From NCBI GenBank assembly GCA_900540205.1, contig UQER01000012.1, forward strand, positions 16,290 to 80,289: a DNA stretch of 64,000 bases. The letters run 5' to 3'. How positions within the stretch are numbered: position 1 is the stretch's first letter; each line of letters starts with the position of its first letter. The translations under genes and the position numbers were made by a program. Below, one piece after another: positions 27,112-37,424 of this stretch. The notes beneath the pieces were generated by a model. The model had not been told where the DNA came from and did not search any database. It worked only from the letters and a program-made list of their open reading frames with translations. The stretch is from an uncultured Porphyromonadaceae bacterium (GTDB lineage Bacteria > Bacteroidota > Bacteroidia > Bacteroidales > Muribaculaceae).

Positions 27112-27142
27112 ATTGCATGCCATTCTTTATTTTATAACTTTG
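27112..27142 (+). promoter_or_regulatory. Promoter-like sequence in the intergenic region
   Basis: ATTG (27112-27115), 19 bp, then TAACTTTG (27135-27142). It points to the 57-codon frame beginning at 27180. Confidence 0.45.
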
Positions 27143-27179
27143 GTCGCCTTCCAATAGTTTATTCCACACACCGAAAACG

Positions 27180-27353
27180 ATGGATTTTCTACGGCATAAC
27201 GCCAAAAAGAGAACACAATTGCGACCGTCTGAACCGATGCGTTTTTTGCCATCTAAGAAACAGTTTAAATTAGATTCATTTGGGTTTGTATGTAACACCC
27301 ACGCGTGTAGGCATAACATAGGTTCTCGGCAACGTCTGACATTGGCATTTTAG
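27180..27353 (+). CDS. Possible small protein, 57 residues
   Basis: The frame runs from ATG 27180 to TAG 27351-27353. It begins MDFLRHNAKKRTQ and is basic, with two Cys and several His residues (CNTHACRH). I do not recognise it. The only support is the promoter-like sequence ending 38 bp upstream. Codon usage is unlike the neighbouring genes, so it may be noncoding. Confidence 0.2.
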   Translation: MDFLRHNAKKRTQLRPSEPMRFLPSKKQFKLDSFGFVCNTHACRHNIGSRQRLTLAF

Positions 27354-27451
27354 TCGTTTTTATATTCCCTATTTCCATAAAACACCTAAAATGAAAAAAT
27401 ATTCATTAAGGATATTTTTTGAATAAGTATTTTTATTCGCGAATCATCCTC

Positions 27452-27484
27452 ACTTAAAGATTGTCACAACTTAAAGATTATCAC
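27452..27484. repeat. Tandem 16-bp repeat
   Basis: ACTTAAAGATTGTCAC (27452-27467) and ACTTAAAGATTATCAC (27469-27484) are adjacent, with one base between them and one mismatch. They lie about 215 bp upstream of the secreted fibronectin-type gene. Confidence 0.75.
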
Positions 27485-27699
27485 GCTTCGGCTAAACAAT
27501 TTACTTAACCATTATAAAAGCATTATTACATTTATGAGAAAAGACTTATCCTTGTGGCAGCTGCCATTCCTCCCGGCAGGCGCGTTGTCAGCGGCTGGCT
27601 TTTGCTATCAGAAGTTCCATGCCGCAGCCCCGCTTCAATTAACAATCGTTTCCAACTGTCTATAATAGTATTCTTTAACATCACATTTATCGTAACCAC

Positions 27700-29517
27700 A
27701 TGAAAAGAATAGTCATTACATGTTTCGTGTCTTTGTTAGGTGCTACATTCTCACAAGCCAAAGTCGCTGTATCCGAAAATTTCCAAAAATTCACTTCCGG
27801 AACCGACACCTCTGCTGATATGAGCGCCGAAGTAACTGACTTCAACACCCTAACCCAAGCGGAAGGCTGGACTGGAGCTACTGTATATCAAGCCGGTGGT
27901 TCCGCGTATTTAGCCATCGGCACCGGTTTGCTGACAACACCCGCTGTGGACTTGAGTGCCAATTCCGGCAACTACAGCGTCAGTTTCCGCGCTAAATCGG
28001 AAACACCAGGCGGCATGATGTTTGTCATGGACTCTAATGCCGGATACAACATTGCAATGCTTACCCCGGAATGGCAATTCTACACCATAACGCTCAATAC
28101 CGGCTCAGGAATATCTGCCGGAGCGGCAAATACGCAAGTGTCGTTTTCTGCGATGTATGCTGATTTTTATATCGACGATATAGTTGTTGATGACAGCGGT
28201 CTGGGTATCCCGCAACCGCTTCCTGCAGCCGAGTTCGGCCGCGAAAGCTTCAAGGCAAGATGGGAAGCCGGCCTCAATGCACAGAGCTATCTGCTCAATG
28301 TCTTTACTCTGGATTACAACAAGACCACCACTATATTCGAACGCCGCTATTTGCTGCAGGACAAAGAAGTGTCCGGAACAGAATATACCGTTACCGAAGC
28401 TGAGTTTGACCTCCCGCTGTATTATACCGTTTGCTCAAAAGCAGGCGATGTTGTGTCGGGCGAGTCTGCTATCATGACGGTGTCTCCCCAGACTGTTTCA
28501 ACACCCACCGCAACCGCTGCAACCGATATTACCTCCGGCGGCTTTACCGCAAACTGGCAGACTTCCGATATCGCAACCTGCTATTACCTCCATGTGCTAA
28601 AGCACCATGTTGCGACAACCGACGAGACATACCCCGTCATTGACACAGACTTTTCGGAAATTCACAGCGAAGGTACCATAGACACCCCCCAGAAGGAACT
28701 TGAATGGACTTTTGATGGCGACTGGTTTGCCAATATGCCCGTTATGGCCGATGGTATCATAGGTTTGAATAATCAGGATATCAATTTCTTTGGGCAGGCT
28801 TATCTGCAGTCGCCGGTACTTGACCTCAGCAATAGTGACGGCAAAGTCACCGTTTCGTTCAAAGCCTTTGGACGCAAAGGGCTCACGGACGGCACAATTC
28901 ATCTGGCGAACAGCAACAGCACAGGCATCACCTTTGTCGACACACGTAATTTCACAGTCACAGAAACTCTGGATGAATACAGCTTTACACTCGAGAACGG
29001 CAACACTGCAAGCAAAATCGTCATCACAAGCACCCAGGACGGCGGCATGCTTTTTATTGATGACCTGAAAGTCACCATCGAGCTTCCGGCCGAGAAGTCA
29101 ATCATATTGCCTGTACGCACCTACAACATCGAGGGGACATCAGCCGTCGTCGACAACCTTGGCGTCCAGGCCGATGACCGTGTGGCCTACTATGTTGTCG
29201 GCTCATGGGCCGTGAAACACGAAGAAGGTGTCGTACGCCAGATTCCCGAGGTGCTCAGCGATCCATCAAACCATATATGGGTGACACTATACAGTGGTGT
29301 CGAAAATATCAACGCCGATGTCAAGGCCTCGGTCAGCGTAAGTGGCTCAATCCTGACAATTGCCAACGCACAGGGACAGCCTGTCGGCATCTTTGGCGTT
29401 GACGGACGTGCCGTATACAGCGATCCGGCTTCCGACAGCGTAAGCCTGCAGCTTAGCGCCGGCATTTATATCGTAACCGTCGGCAACCGCAGCACCAAAG
29501 TTGTGGTTGGCAACTAA
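27700..29517 (+). CDS. Secreted protein with fibronectin-like and jelly-roll-like modules and sorting tail
   Basis: 605 residues, with a signal peptide (1-20). Two beta-sandwich segments (about 25-165 and 310-465) share features such as LTTPAVDLSANSGNYSVSFRAKS and LQSPVLDLSNSDGKVTVSFKAFG. These resemble carbohydrate-binding or choice-of-anchor modules. Fibronectin type III-like stretches lie between them (about 175-300, each with a GGFTANW- or SFKARWE-type start). The C-terminus (about 525-605) is a type IX-like sorting tail. No catalytic motif is seen, so a surface binding or adhesive role is plausible but unproven. AT content is slightly higher than in the neighbours. Confidence 0.72.
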   Translation: MKRIVITCFVSLLGATFSQAKVAVSENFQKFTSGTDTSADMSAEVTDFNTLTQAEGWTGATVYQAGGSAYLAIGTGLLTTPAVDLSANSGNYSVSFRAKSETPGGMMFVMDSNAGYNIAMLTPEWQFYTITLNTGSGISAGAANTQVSFSAMYADFYIDDIVVDDSGLGIPQPLPAAEFGRESFKARWEAGLNAQSYLLNVFTLDYNKTTTIFERRYLLQDKEVSGTEYTVTEAEFDLPLYYTVCSKAGDVVSGESAIMTVSPQTVSTPTATAATDITSGGFTANWQTSDIATCYYLHVLKHHVATTDETYPVIDTDFSEIHSEGTIDTPQKELEWTFDGDWFANMPVMADGIIGLNNQDINFFGQAYLQSPVLDLSNSDGKVTVSFKAFGRKGLTDGTIHLANSNSTGITFVDTRNFTVTETLDEYSFTLENGNTASKIVITSTQDGGMLFIDDLKVTIELPAEKSIILPVRTYNIEGTSAVVDNLGVQADDRVAYYVVGSWAVKHEEGVVRQIPEVLSDPSNHIWVTLYSGVENINADVKASVSVSGSILTIANAQGQPVGIFGVDGRAVYSDPASDSVSLQLSAGIYIVTVGNRSTKVVVGN

Positions 29518-29542
29518 AAGGCCACACTGATTAATTGCCATG

Positions 29543-29585
29543 ATGCCCATTTCAAGATGGGAACCATACATCTTGAAATGGGCAT
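29543..29585 (+). terminator. Hairpin terminator after the secreted protein gene
   Basis: A perfect 17-bp stem (29543-29559, ATGCCCATTTCAAGATG, with 29569-29585) and a 9-nt loop. There is no clean T-run, so its efficiency is uncertain. Confidence 0.6.
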
Positions 29586-29617
29586 TGACTCTACAAAATG
29601 GGCATCTTTTCGTATTA

Positions 29618-29649
29618 TTTGCGTGAATCAGGAAAAAATGCTAACTTTG
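29618..29649 (+). promoter_or_regulatory. Promoter of rplS
   Basis: TTTG (29618-29621), 20 bp, then TAACTTTG (29642-29649). The leader to the rplS ATG is about 75-80 nt. Confidence 0.8.
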
Positions 29650-29732
29650 CGCCGGAATTTCGTAACCGCTGGCGGGACAAGGCTGCCCGTGAATGTTGCG
29701 AGCATTGTTAATTTTAAAGCTTTAAAAGAAAA

Positions 29733-30095
29733 ATGGACTTAATTAAGGTAGCCGAAGAGGCTTTTGCAACAGGCAAACAGCATCCGGAATTCGGTCCCGG
29801 CGACACCATCACCGTGGCTTACCGCATCAAGGAAGGTAACAAGGAGCGTATCCAGCAGTACCGCGGTGTGGTTATCAAAATCTCCGGTGAAGGCGCAAAG
29901 AAACGTTTTACCGTACGCAAAATGAGCGACAACATCGGCGTTGAGCGTATCTTCCCCCTCGAATCGCCGTTTATCGACTCGATCGTGGTGAACAAATACG
30001 GTAAAGTTCGCCGTGCAAAACTTTATTATCTCCGTGGCCTCACAGGCAAGAAAGCCCGTATCAAAGAGCGCCGCGTAGTGAAGAAGGAAGCTTAA
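29733..30095 (+). CDS. rplS: 50S ribosomal protein L19
   Basis: 120-residue ribosomal protein L19, located at the 30S-50S interface. Family motifs are FGPGDTITVAYRIKEGNKERIQQYRGVVI, FTVRKMSDNIGVERIFPLESPFIDSI, and KVRRAKLYYLRGLTGKKARIKER. It is full length for the family. It stands alone with its own promoter and a strong terminator. Confidence 0.98.
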   Translation: MDLIKVAEEAFATGKQHPEFGPGDTITVAYRIKEGNKERIQQYRGVVIKISGEGAKKRFTVRKMSDNIGVERIFPLESPFIDSIVVNKYGKVRRAKLYYLRGLTGKKARIKERRVVKKEA

Positions 30096-30148
30096 AAACA
30101 GCTCCTTCACGCCCGGCCGTCCGGTCAGGCATCACTCCCAACAAAAAA

Positions 30149-30191
30149 GCGCTGTGTCAAAATTCGGAATTTTGACACAGCGCCTAATTTT
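30149..30191. terminator. Strong bidirectional terminator after rplS
   Basis: A 17-bp perfect inverted repeat (30149-30165, GCGCTGTGTCAAAATTC, with 30167-30183). It is preceded by AAAAAA and followed by CTAATTTTT. Confidence 0.9.
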
Positions 30192-30217
30192 TAAGCCGGA
30201 TGGCGAGGGTGCTGTCA

Positions 30218-30356
30218 GTTATCGACCTTTGGTCGCTTTGCTTTGCAAAGAATGGTTCAGATGGTAGGAGCCAAAGGGTGAGGGTGAAGGGAGTTGACTA
30301 AGGTCAATGACCGAACCCGTTATCGGCTTTAGCCGCTTCGCTTGAGAAGAATCCCT
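30218..30356. repeat. Two imperfect units with matching paired hairpins
   Basis: Unit 1 (about 30218-30255) begins GTTATCGACCTTTGGTCGC; unit 2 (about 30319-30354) begins GTTATCGGCTTTAGCCGC. Each holds two small hairpins: CGACC-TTT-GGTCG then CTTTGC-TTT-GCAAAG in unit 1, and CGGCT-TT-AGCCG then CTTC-GCTTGA-GAAG in unit 2. Several differences keep pairing. This fills the 304-bp gap between rplS and the glutaminase-like gene; no coding potential is seen there. Confidence 0.5.
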
Positions 30357-30399
30357 TGGGCGACGACCCAGATGAGCCGTTATGACACGCCCTCATCAT

Positions 30400-31320
30400 T
30401 TACTTAACGATGGTTACGCGGGCTGAGGCGAACAGACTCATGTCCAGACGACGCATCACCTCGATAATGGCACGCGCGGCCTTGATGCTCACGCCGGCGG
30501 CATTAAGTTCGGGCGCATAGGCCGCGATTGCGAACACACCGGGATAGATGCCGAGGATGGCACCGCCCCACGAGCGTTTTGCAGGCAGACCGGAAAGCAC
30601 CAGCCAGGGCGCATTCATCTTGTGCGGACCTTTTGCGGCCATAAGGCCTACGATGTTCTGTGTGATGGCTCCGTCATAGACAATCTTTCCGGTCACGGGA
30701 TTCACACCGTCGGCGGCGATTGTGGCACCCATCATGGCCAGCTGTCCGGTGGAGGCAGTCATGGAACGCGCACGAGTGTAGAGATCCACCGACATGGCGG
30801 CATCGTCATACAGATAATATCCTGCATCGGCGAGAGTGTCAACCACCTTGTCATCGGCCGCACGACGTTTCTCCGACTCATAAAGCTGGTCGTCGAGTTC
30901 GGGAGCCGAACCCATGAGGTCGATCACACGCCCTACGTAGAGATCCCACTTGGAATCCGGATCGCCTGTAGGCTCAACCGCAGAGAACGCCCTGATGCCG
31001 TGGGCGCCCACTCCATGAGGCTTCTTCTCCACCTTGTCCTTGGGGCACATGCCTGATTTCTTCACAAGTTCCTCGGGAGTGTTCTGTGTGAACAGCAACG
31101 AATGCAGAGGCACCTTGCTGATATCGGCCATAGGCGATTTCACATCGGTGTCGCCCTTGCTTATGATTGTGCCGTCGGCCAAAGTCAGCGTGATGCCGAA
31201 CTGGCCGGCCTTTGCCCGGGTGTTGCGGGGGTCGATTGTACCCTCCTTTATAGATTTCACTGCCTCATAGGCTTCCTCGACAGCCCTGCGGACGTCGTCC
31301 AAAGAAATTTTTCTTTCCAT
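30400..31320 (-). CDS. Glutaminase-family protein with altered catalytic residues
   Basis: 306 residues matching the beta-lactamase-like glutaminase (GlsA) family over the whole length: GSAPELDDQLYESE, MSVDLYTRARSM, ATIAADGVNPVTGKIV, and SGLPAKRSWGGAILGIYPG. The active-site SxxK of the family (Ser66 and Lys69 in E. coli YbgJ) reads Asp66-Ile-Ser68-Lys69 here. The usual INAGAI stretch, with a substrate-binding Asn, is replaced by VGAHGI. The PAKSGVGGG loop is PAKRSWGGA. The protein may therefore be inactive as a glutaminase or act on something else. It stands alone, on the opposite strand from typA. Confidence 0.8.
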   Translation of the reverse strand: MERKISLDDVRRAVEEAYEAVKSIKEGTIDPRNTRAKAGQFGITLTLADGTIISKGDTDVKSPMADISKVPLHSLLFTQNTPEELVKKSGMCPKDKVEKKPHGVGAHGIRAFSAVEPTGDPDSKWDLYVGRVIDLMGSAPELDDQLYESEKRRAADDKVVDTLADAGYYLYDDAAMSVDLYTRARSMTASTGQLAMMGATIAADGVNPVTGKIVYDGAITQNIVGLMAAKGPHKMNAPWLVLSGLPAKRSWGGAILGIYPGVFAIAAYAPELNAAGVSIKAARAIIEVMRRLDMSLFASARVTIVK

Positions 31321-31495
31321 ATCTTCAATATGTTTTTTGTGTGTTTTCAGTATGCTTTTGAATCACTACAGATAAAACACGCGGCACGGGGTTATGGTTT
31401 ACTCCCCCGGGGCACACATCACAGCTTACTACACCTTATTTATATAGTTGACACACTTTATATCTGCACGAATGCGCGGTTAGCAGAATTTTTCT

Positions 31496-31503
31496 TAACT
31501 TTG
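31496..31503 (+). promoter_or_regulatory. -7 promoter box of typA
   Basis: TAACTTTG lies 34 bp before the ATG at 31538. The -33 element is unclear. Confidence 0.5.
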
Positions 31504-31537
31504 CACGTTGAAAACAACGACGATTTAGCAAACAGAA

Positions 31538-33337
<1,800 letters not shown>

Positions 33338-33358
33338 ATCCCCCTTCACACATTTCCC

Positions 33359-34723
33359 ATGAAACCCTCCATACCCAAAGGCACCCGCGATTTCTCGCCT
33401 GCCGAAATGGCAAAACGCAACTATATCTTCTCCACCATCCGCGAGGTGTTCGCCCTGTTCGGCTACAACCCTATCGAGACTCCCGCCATGGAGAATCTCT
33501 CCACCCTTATGGGAAAATATGGAGAGGAAGGTGACAAGCTGCTGTTCAAGATTCTGAACTCGGGCGATTTCCTGCGCGGCATCGACCCCGCCGACATCAA
33601 CTCCGACAACTGTCCGGCTCTTGCCGCCAAAATGTGCGAGAAGGGGTTGCGCTACGACCTCACCGTGCCGTTCGCACGCTACGTGGTGCAGCACCGCAAC
33701 GAGCTGCAGCTCCCGTTCAAGCGCTATCAGATTCAGCCAGTGTGGCGTGCCGACCGTCCGCAGAAAGGCCGTTACCGCGAATTCTATCAGTGCGATGCCG
33801 ATGTGGTGGGCTCAGATTCGCTCATCAACGAGATTGAGCTGCTCACACTCATCGACGAAGTGTTCCGCCGCCTCAAAATCAGCATTACCCTCAAGCTCAA
33901 CAACCGCAAGGTGCTTGCCGGGATAGCCGAACTGATAGGCGCTCCCGAAAAAATCGTCGACATCACAGTAGCTATCGATAAGATCGACAAGATAGGCATC
34001 GACAACGTGAACGCCGAGCTGATTGAACGCGGCCTTTCCGAGGAAGCCGTGCAGGCCCTGCAGCCCCTGCTTCAGATTTCAGGCACGGTGGAAGAGCGGC
34101 TCGACCGCCTCGAATCGCTCCTGGCATCGTCCGAAACCGGCTCGCTCGGCGTGAAGGAGCTTCGCGAGGTGATAAACGGCGTTACACCGCTGGGACTTTC
34201 GGCCACACTCGACCTTGACGTATCGCTCGCCCGTGGTCTCAATTACTACACGGGCACCATCATCGAAGTGAAAGCCAACGATGTGCAGATAGGCAGCATC
34301 ACCGGTGGCGGCCGTTACGATAACCTCACCGGAGTGTTCGGCATGCCCGGCATCTCGGGCGTGGGCATCTCGTTCGGCGCCGACCGCATCTACGACGTGC
34401 TCAATGCCCTCGACCTCTACCCTGCCTCCACCTCGGCCTCCACTCAGATTATGATGGTGAATTTCGGCCCGAAGGAGGCAGCGGCCTCGCTTGCGCTCAT
34501 GAAGCAGCTGCGCGCCAATGGCGTTAGCGTGGAGCTTTACCCTGATGCCGCAAAAATCAAGAAACAGATGGCCTACGCCAACGCCCTGAATGTTCCCTAC
34601 GTGGCCATGGTGGGCGACGAGGAGATGGCCCAGGGCAAACTCACCCTCAAGAACATGGCCACAGGCGAGCAGCAGATGGTCACCGCCGACGAGGCAGCAG
34701 CCATTGTCGGCGCCAAAGCCTGA
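33359..34723 (+). CDS. hisS: Histidyl-tRNA synthetase
   Basis: 454-residue class II synthetase. It begins PSIPKGTRDFSPAEM and carries motif 2 (VWRADRPQKGRYREFYQCDADVVG), the histidine-binding stretch (ARGLNYYTGTIIE), motif 3 (GVGISFGADRIYDVL) and a C-terminal anticodon-binding domain from about 365. It charges tRNA-His. It follows typA after 21 bp and precedes a beta-barrel gene by 48 bp. Confidence 0.97.
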   Translation: MKPSIPKGTRDFSPAEMAKRNYIFSTIREVFALFGYNPIETPAMENLSTLMGKYGEEGDKLLFKILNSGDFLRGIDPADINSDNCPALAAKMCEKGLRYDLTVPFARYVVQHRNELQLPFKRYQIQPVWRADRPQKGRYREFYQCDADVVGSDSLINEIELLTLIDEVFRRLKISITLKLNNRKVLAGIAELIGAPEKIVDITVAIDKIDKIGIDNVNAELIERGLSEEAVQALQPLLQISGTVEERLDRLESLLASSETGSLGVKELREVINGVTPLGLSATLDLDVSLARGLNYYTGTIIEVKANDVQIGSITGGGRYDNLTGVFGMPGISGVGISFGADRIYDVLNALDLYPASTSASTQIMMVNFGPKEAAASLALMKQLRANGVSVELYPDAAKIKKQMAYANALNVPYVAMVGDEEMAQGKLTLKNMATGEQQMVTADEAAAIVGAKA

Positions 34724-34771
34724 ACACCGTCACATCCACAGACATTTTCCCTCCCCAACACCCATCCACCG

Positions 34772-35392
34772 ATGAAACAGATTCTAAAGACTCTCGCTAT
34801 AATCCTGATATGCGCCGCTGCGGGTTCGCAGGCCTCCAAAGCCGAATTCCGCTGGGGTCCCACCGCAGGCGTCACCATCACCAACTTCAACTTCAAGCAG
34901 GACCTTGTGCAGACCTCCAACGGCTTCGGCCCCGTGGTGGGTGTGCAAGGTGAAATGATGTTCCCAGGCATCGGTTTCGGCATCGACCTCGGCGCCATGT
35001 ATGCCATGCAGGGGGCCACTCTCGACCTTGGCCGCTGGCCGCTTTGGAATCTTCAGGGCTACGGAAAGGAGCATATCAACCTCCACACACTGCAGATTCC
35101 CGTGAACCTGCGTTTCAAATGGACGCGCATGAACGGCTGGGAGGATTATGCCGCGCCCTACATCTTCGGCGGCCCGGTGGTCAACATCACCCTCGCCCAC
35201 AGCAACTGCAAGGCATTTGAATATGCCAGCTCCTTCGGCCTGCAGGCCGGTCTCGGGTTCGAGATTTTCAAACGCTGGCAGGTGCAGGGCTCCTACATGT
35301 GGGGCCTCACCTACGCCACCAAGGCATCGCAGCTCATCGACTACTCAGCCCGCCTGAAAGGCTGGACCGTCCGCGCCACCTATTTCTTCTGA
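34772..35392 (+). CDS. Outer-membrane beta-barrel protein (PorT-like)
   Basis: 206 residues with a signal peptide (1-24). A series of amphipathic beta strands follows, with the typical N-terminal RWGPTAGVTITNFNF and a terminal aromatic (RATYFF) as in eight-stranded Bacteroidota beta-barrels (PF13568-like). It is probably an outer-membrane protein of unknown role. It follows hisS by 48 bp, an arrangement that may be cotranscribed. Confidence 0.8.
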   Translation: MKQILKTLAIILICAAAGSQASKAEFRWGPTAGVTITNFNFKQDLVQTSNGFGPVVGVQGEMMFPGIGFGIDLGAMYAMQGATLDLGRWPLWNLQGYGKEHINLHTLQIPVNLRFKWTRMNGWEDYAAPYIFGGPVVNITLAHSNCKAFEYASSFGLQAGLGFEIFKRWQVQGSYMWGLTYATKASQLIDYSARLKGWTVRATYFF

Positions 35393-35420
35393 CACATCCC
35401 TACATCACACCACACATGAC

Positions 35421-35517
35421 GTAGGGTCGCGACCTGTCGCGACTGCAACACTGGATTATCAATCCGTGAGCCTGCCGAATTCCACCGGGCTGCAGTCGCG
35501 ACAGGTCGCGACCCTAC
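35421..35517. repeat. 97-bp element with 27-bp perfect terminal inverted repeats
   Basis: Arm 35421-35447 (starting GTAGGGTCGCGACCTGTCGC) is the exact reverse complement of 35491-35517, separated by 43 bp. Each arm itself contains GTCGCGAC twice. There is no T-run and no coding frame. It resembles REP/MITE-like palindromic elements; only one copy is in this window. The surrounding gap 35393-35709 otherwise holds a terminator and a promoter-proximal block. Confidence 0.75.
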
Positions 35518-35552
35518 AACTCTGACACTCCCCTGACGGTGTTACAGGTAGC

Positions 35553-35589
35553 AGCCTTTCGCCGGAAGCGATAGGCTGTGGATTTTTTT
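35553..35589 (+). terminator. Terminator upstream of the beta-helix paralogues
   Basis: A 10-bp stem with one mismatch (35553-35562 with 35568-35577), a CGGAA loop, then TTTTTTT. It probably ends the hisS/beta-barrel transcript. Confidence 0.7.
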
Positions 35590-35630
35590 CATGTTGGCAT
35601 TGAGTGTCACGGCCTGATTGGCCGAACAAT
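35580..35630 (+). repeat. Upstream block shared by both beta-helix genes (copy 1)
   Basis: GGATTTTTTT, TGGCATTGAGTG and CGAACAAT occur here in the same order and spacing as at 37414-37463 before the second paralogue. The block therefore looks duplicated together with the gene. Confidence 0.65.
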
Positions 35631-35709
35631 ATATCGAAAAGGGAGCTTCCGGACTTACATCCGCACTTCCGCTACCGATATATCATAACCTCAAACTAAA
35701 TAACACAAC

Positions 35710-37314
35710 ATGAAAAAAATCTTTACTCTCGCCGCTTGCGCAGCCCTCTGCACAAGCTCAATGTGGGCCGACATCAAAATCGGCGACACATCCTACGAAA
35801 AAATGAGCGACGCCGTGGCAGCTGTCACCGCCGATCAGGTCATCACCGTTTCAGGAACCGTTACCATCGACAAACGCCTCCGTAACGACAATGCCGTTGT
35901 CACCATCAAAGGCGAACCCGGAGCCATAATCAACTATGCCGCCGGCCTTTCAGTGCCCTTTGTTGTTGCAAAACAAGGTCTGGCTGTCAGCGATGTGACA
36001 TTTGAAGTTGACGGCGAAGGCAATCCCTCCACAGCCCTGTTTGAATTTGGCGGCGGAACAAATTCACTGACCAACGTAACATTCAACAACATCAACACCA
36101 CAGCCGCCAACGGCATCATCCAGATCAAAGGCAGCGGTAAAGTCACCCTCGACAACTGTACTTTCAGCAATTGCTCCGGCGTGGACAATGTCGGTCTCTG
36201 CAAAATGGGCGGCAACAAGGCACTCACACTTTCGGGCGATATCAATGGCTTCTCGCTTATGATTGAGAAGAACAACCACGCTATCGTGGCATCCGACCTT
36301 GCCGAAGCCACTCCCGCCATCAAAATCTACGCCTTGGCTGCAACCGACGGGAATGTGCTTGTTTCCGGCACAACCGACCTCTCTAAATTCGACATCGTAT
36401 GCGCCGAGGGTCTCAAGGCTGTAGCCGGCGATGCCGACATTGTTTGCCGCGATGCTTCATACACTCCCGACTATCTCGCCACAATCGGAGAAACCGGCTA
36501 CATGTCCTGGCAGGGTGCATGGGATGCCGCAGTAGTTGCCACAGAAGAGCCCATCACTGTCAATCTCCTTAAAGATACCGAAGTTGCTGCCCGTTACATA
36601 AATAACGTCAAGAACTCAAACGTGGCTTTCACCGGTGCAGGCGAAGGCATCGCCCTCACAAACACCAACGGCAACAAGGGTCAGACCATGTTCGAGGCCA
36701 ACAGCGGCGCCACGGCATTCAAGAACATCAAGTTTGTCAGCGAAGACGAGCGCACCCAGAACGGTATCACCGCACAGGCAACCCTCGTTTTCGACCACTG
36801 CGACATGGCATTCTACAGCACCGCTCAGAACCAGCTTTACATCAAGGATAACGGCAAGGTTACCGCCACTGCAACCGCACTCCCCAAAGTATCCGTAGCT
36901 AAGAAAGGCTCTCTCACTCTCGGTGCCGGCTGCGAAATCGAGACCATCAATATCGAGATCAACGAAGCCGGCGTTTATCCCTGCATCTTCGTAGGTGACG
37001 CTTTCAACGCCGTTGCCCTTACCTTCGGCGATGTTACCGACATGACAGCAGTTCTCGGCAAGACCCTCATCTCCGGCACAACCGACGCCACCAAATTCAC
37101 ACTCCCCGAAGGTCTGGAATATGAACTCGTTGCGAACGAGGCAAACGACGGCCTCATGTTCTCCGACAACCAGTCGGGCGTAGAGAGCGTGATGGCTGAA
37201 GACACCGACGCTCCCGTTGAATACTTCAACCTCCAGGGCGTACGCGTTGCCAACCCCGACAACGGTGTTTACATACGTCGTCAGGGCAACAAGGTAGAAA
37301 AAGTAGTGCTCTGA
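35710..37314 (+). CDS. Secreted beta-helix-like protein with sorting tail (paralogue 1)
   Basis: 534 residues. Signal peptide (1-20), then DIKIGDTSYEKMSDAVAAV and a long run of short beta-strand repeats that alternate hydrophobic and Asn/Gly turns (VTFNNINTTAANGIIQIKG). This is consistent with a right-handed parallel beta-helix. The last ~45 residues are a type IX-like sorting tail (YFNLQGVRVANPDNGVYIRR). No catalytic residues can be assigned; it could be an adhesin or an uncharacterised surface glycan-binding or -cleaving protein. It forms a tandem pair with the next gene, with near-identical ends. Confidence 0.75.
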   Translation: MKKIFTLAACAALCTSSMWADIKIGDTSYEKMSDAVAAVTADQVITVSGTVTIDKRLRNDNAVVTIKGEPGAIINYAAGLSVPFVVAKQGLAVSDVTFEVDGEGNPSTALFEFGGGTNSLTNVTFNNINTTAANGIIQIKGSGKVTLDNCTFSNCSGVDNVGLCKMGGNKALTLSGDINGFSLMIEKNNHAIVASDLAEATPAIKIYALAATDGNVLVSGTTDLSKFDIVCAEGLKAVAGDADIVCRDASYTPDYLATIGETGYMSWQGAWDAAVVATEEPITVNLLKDTEVAARYINNVKNSNVAFTGAGEGIALTNTNGNKGQTMFEANSGATAFKNIKFVSEDERTQNGITAQATLVFDHCDMAFYSTAQNQLYIKDNGKVTATATALPKVSVAKKGSLTLGAGCEIETINIEINEAGVYPCIFVGDAFNAVALTFGDVTDMTAVLGKTLISGTTDATKFTLPEGLEYELVANEANDGLMFSDNQSGVESVMAEDTDAPVEYFNLQGVRVANPDNGVYIRRQGNKVEKVVL

Positions 37315-37376
37315 TTCCACTCCTGAAATCAGTAATATCCGATAGGCAAACACACATATAGTTTCTGATTCCCCTC

Positions 37377-37424
37377 ATCCGGGCGATGCGCCGATTCACC
37401 GGCAGCATCGTCCGGATTTTTTTG
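37377..37424 (+). terminator. Intrinsic terminator after paralogue 1
   Basis: A 13-bp stem with one G-U pair (37377-37389, ATCCGGGCGATGC, with 37405-37417), then a run of seven T. Confidence 0.88.

Larger units (their letters stand above)
26982..27699. other. 718-bp intergenic region with repeats and a weak small ORF
   Basis: This gap is AT-richer than the flanking genes. It contains a doubled 16-bp repeat just upstream of the CLC gene, a plus-strand promoter-like sequence (27112-27142), a 57-codon open frame, and a second doubled repeat at 27452-27484. Nothing else is recognisable. It could be the decayed remains of a former gene. Confidence 0.5.

Noticed and set aside
27534..27665. A 43-codon frame beginning MRKDLSLWQLP
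   Set aside because: No promoter or ribosome-binding context is seen, and it resembles random translation. It was left unannotated.
35421..35517. The 27-bp inverted repeat as a transcription terminator
   Set aside because: The 43-nt loop and lack of a T-run argue against it. A proper terminator follows at 35553-35589.
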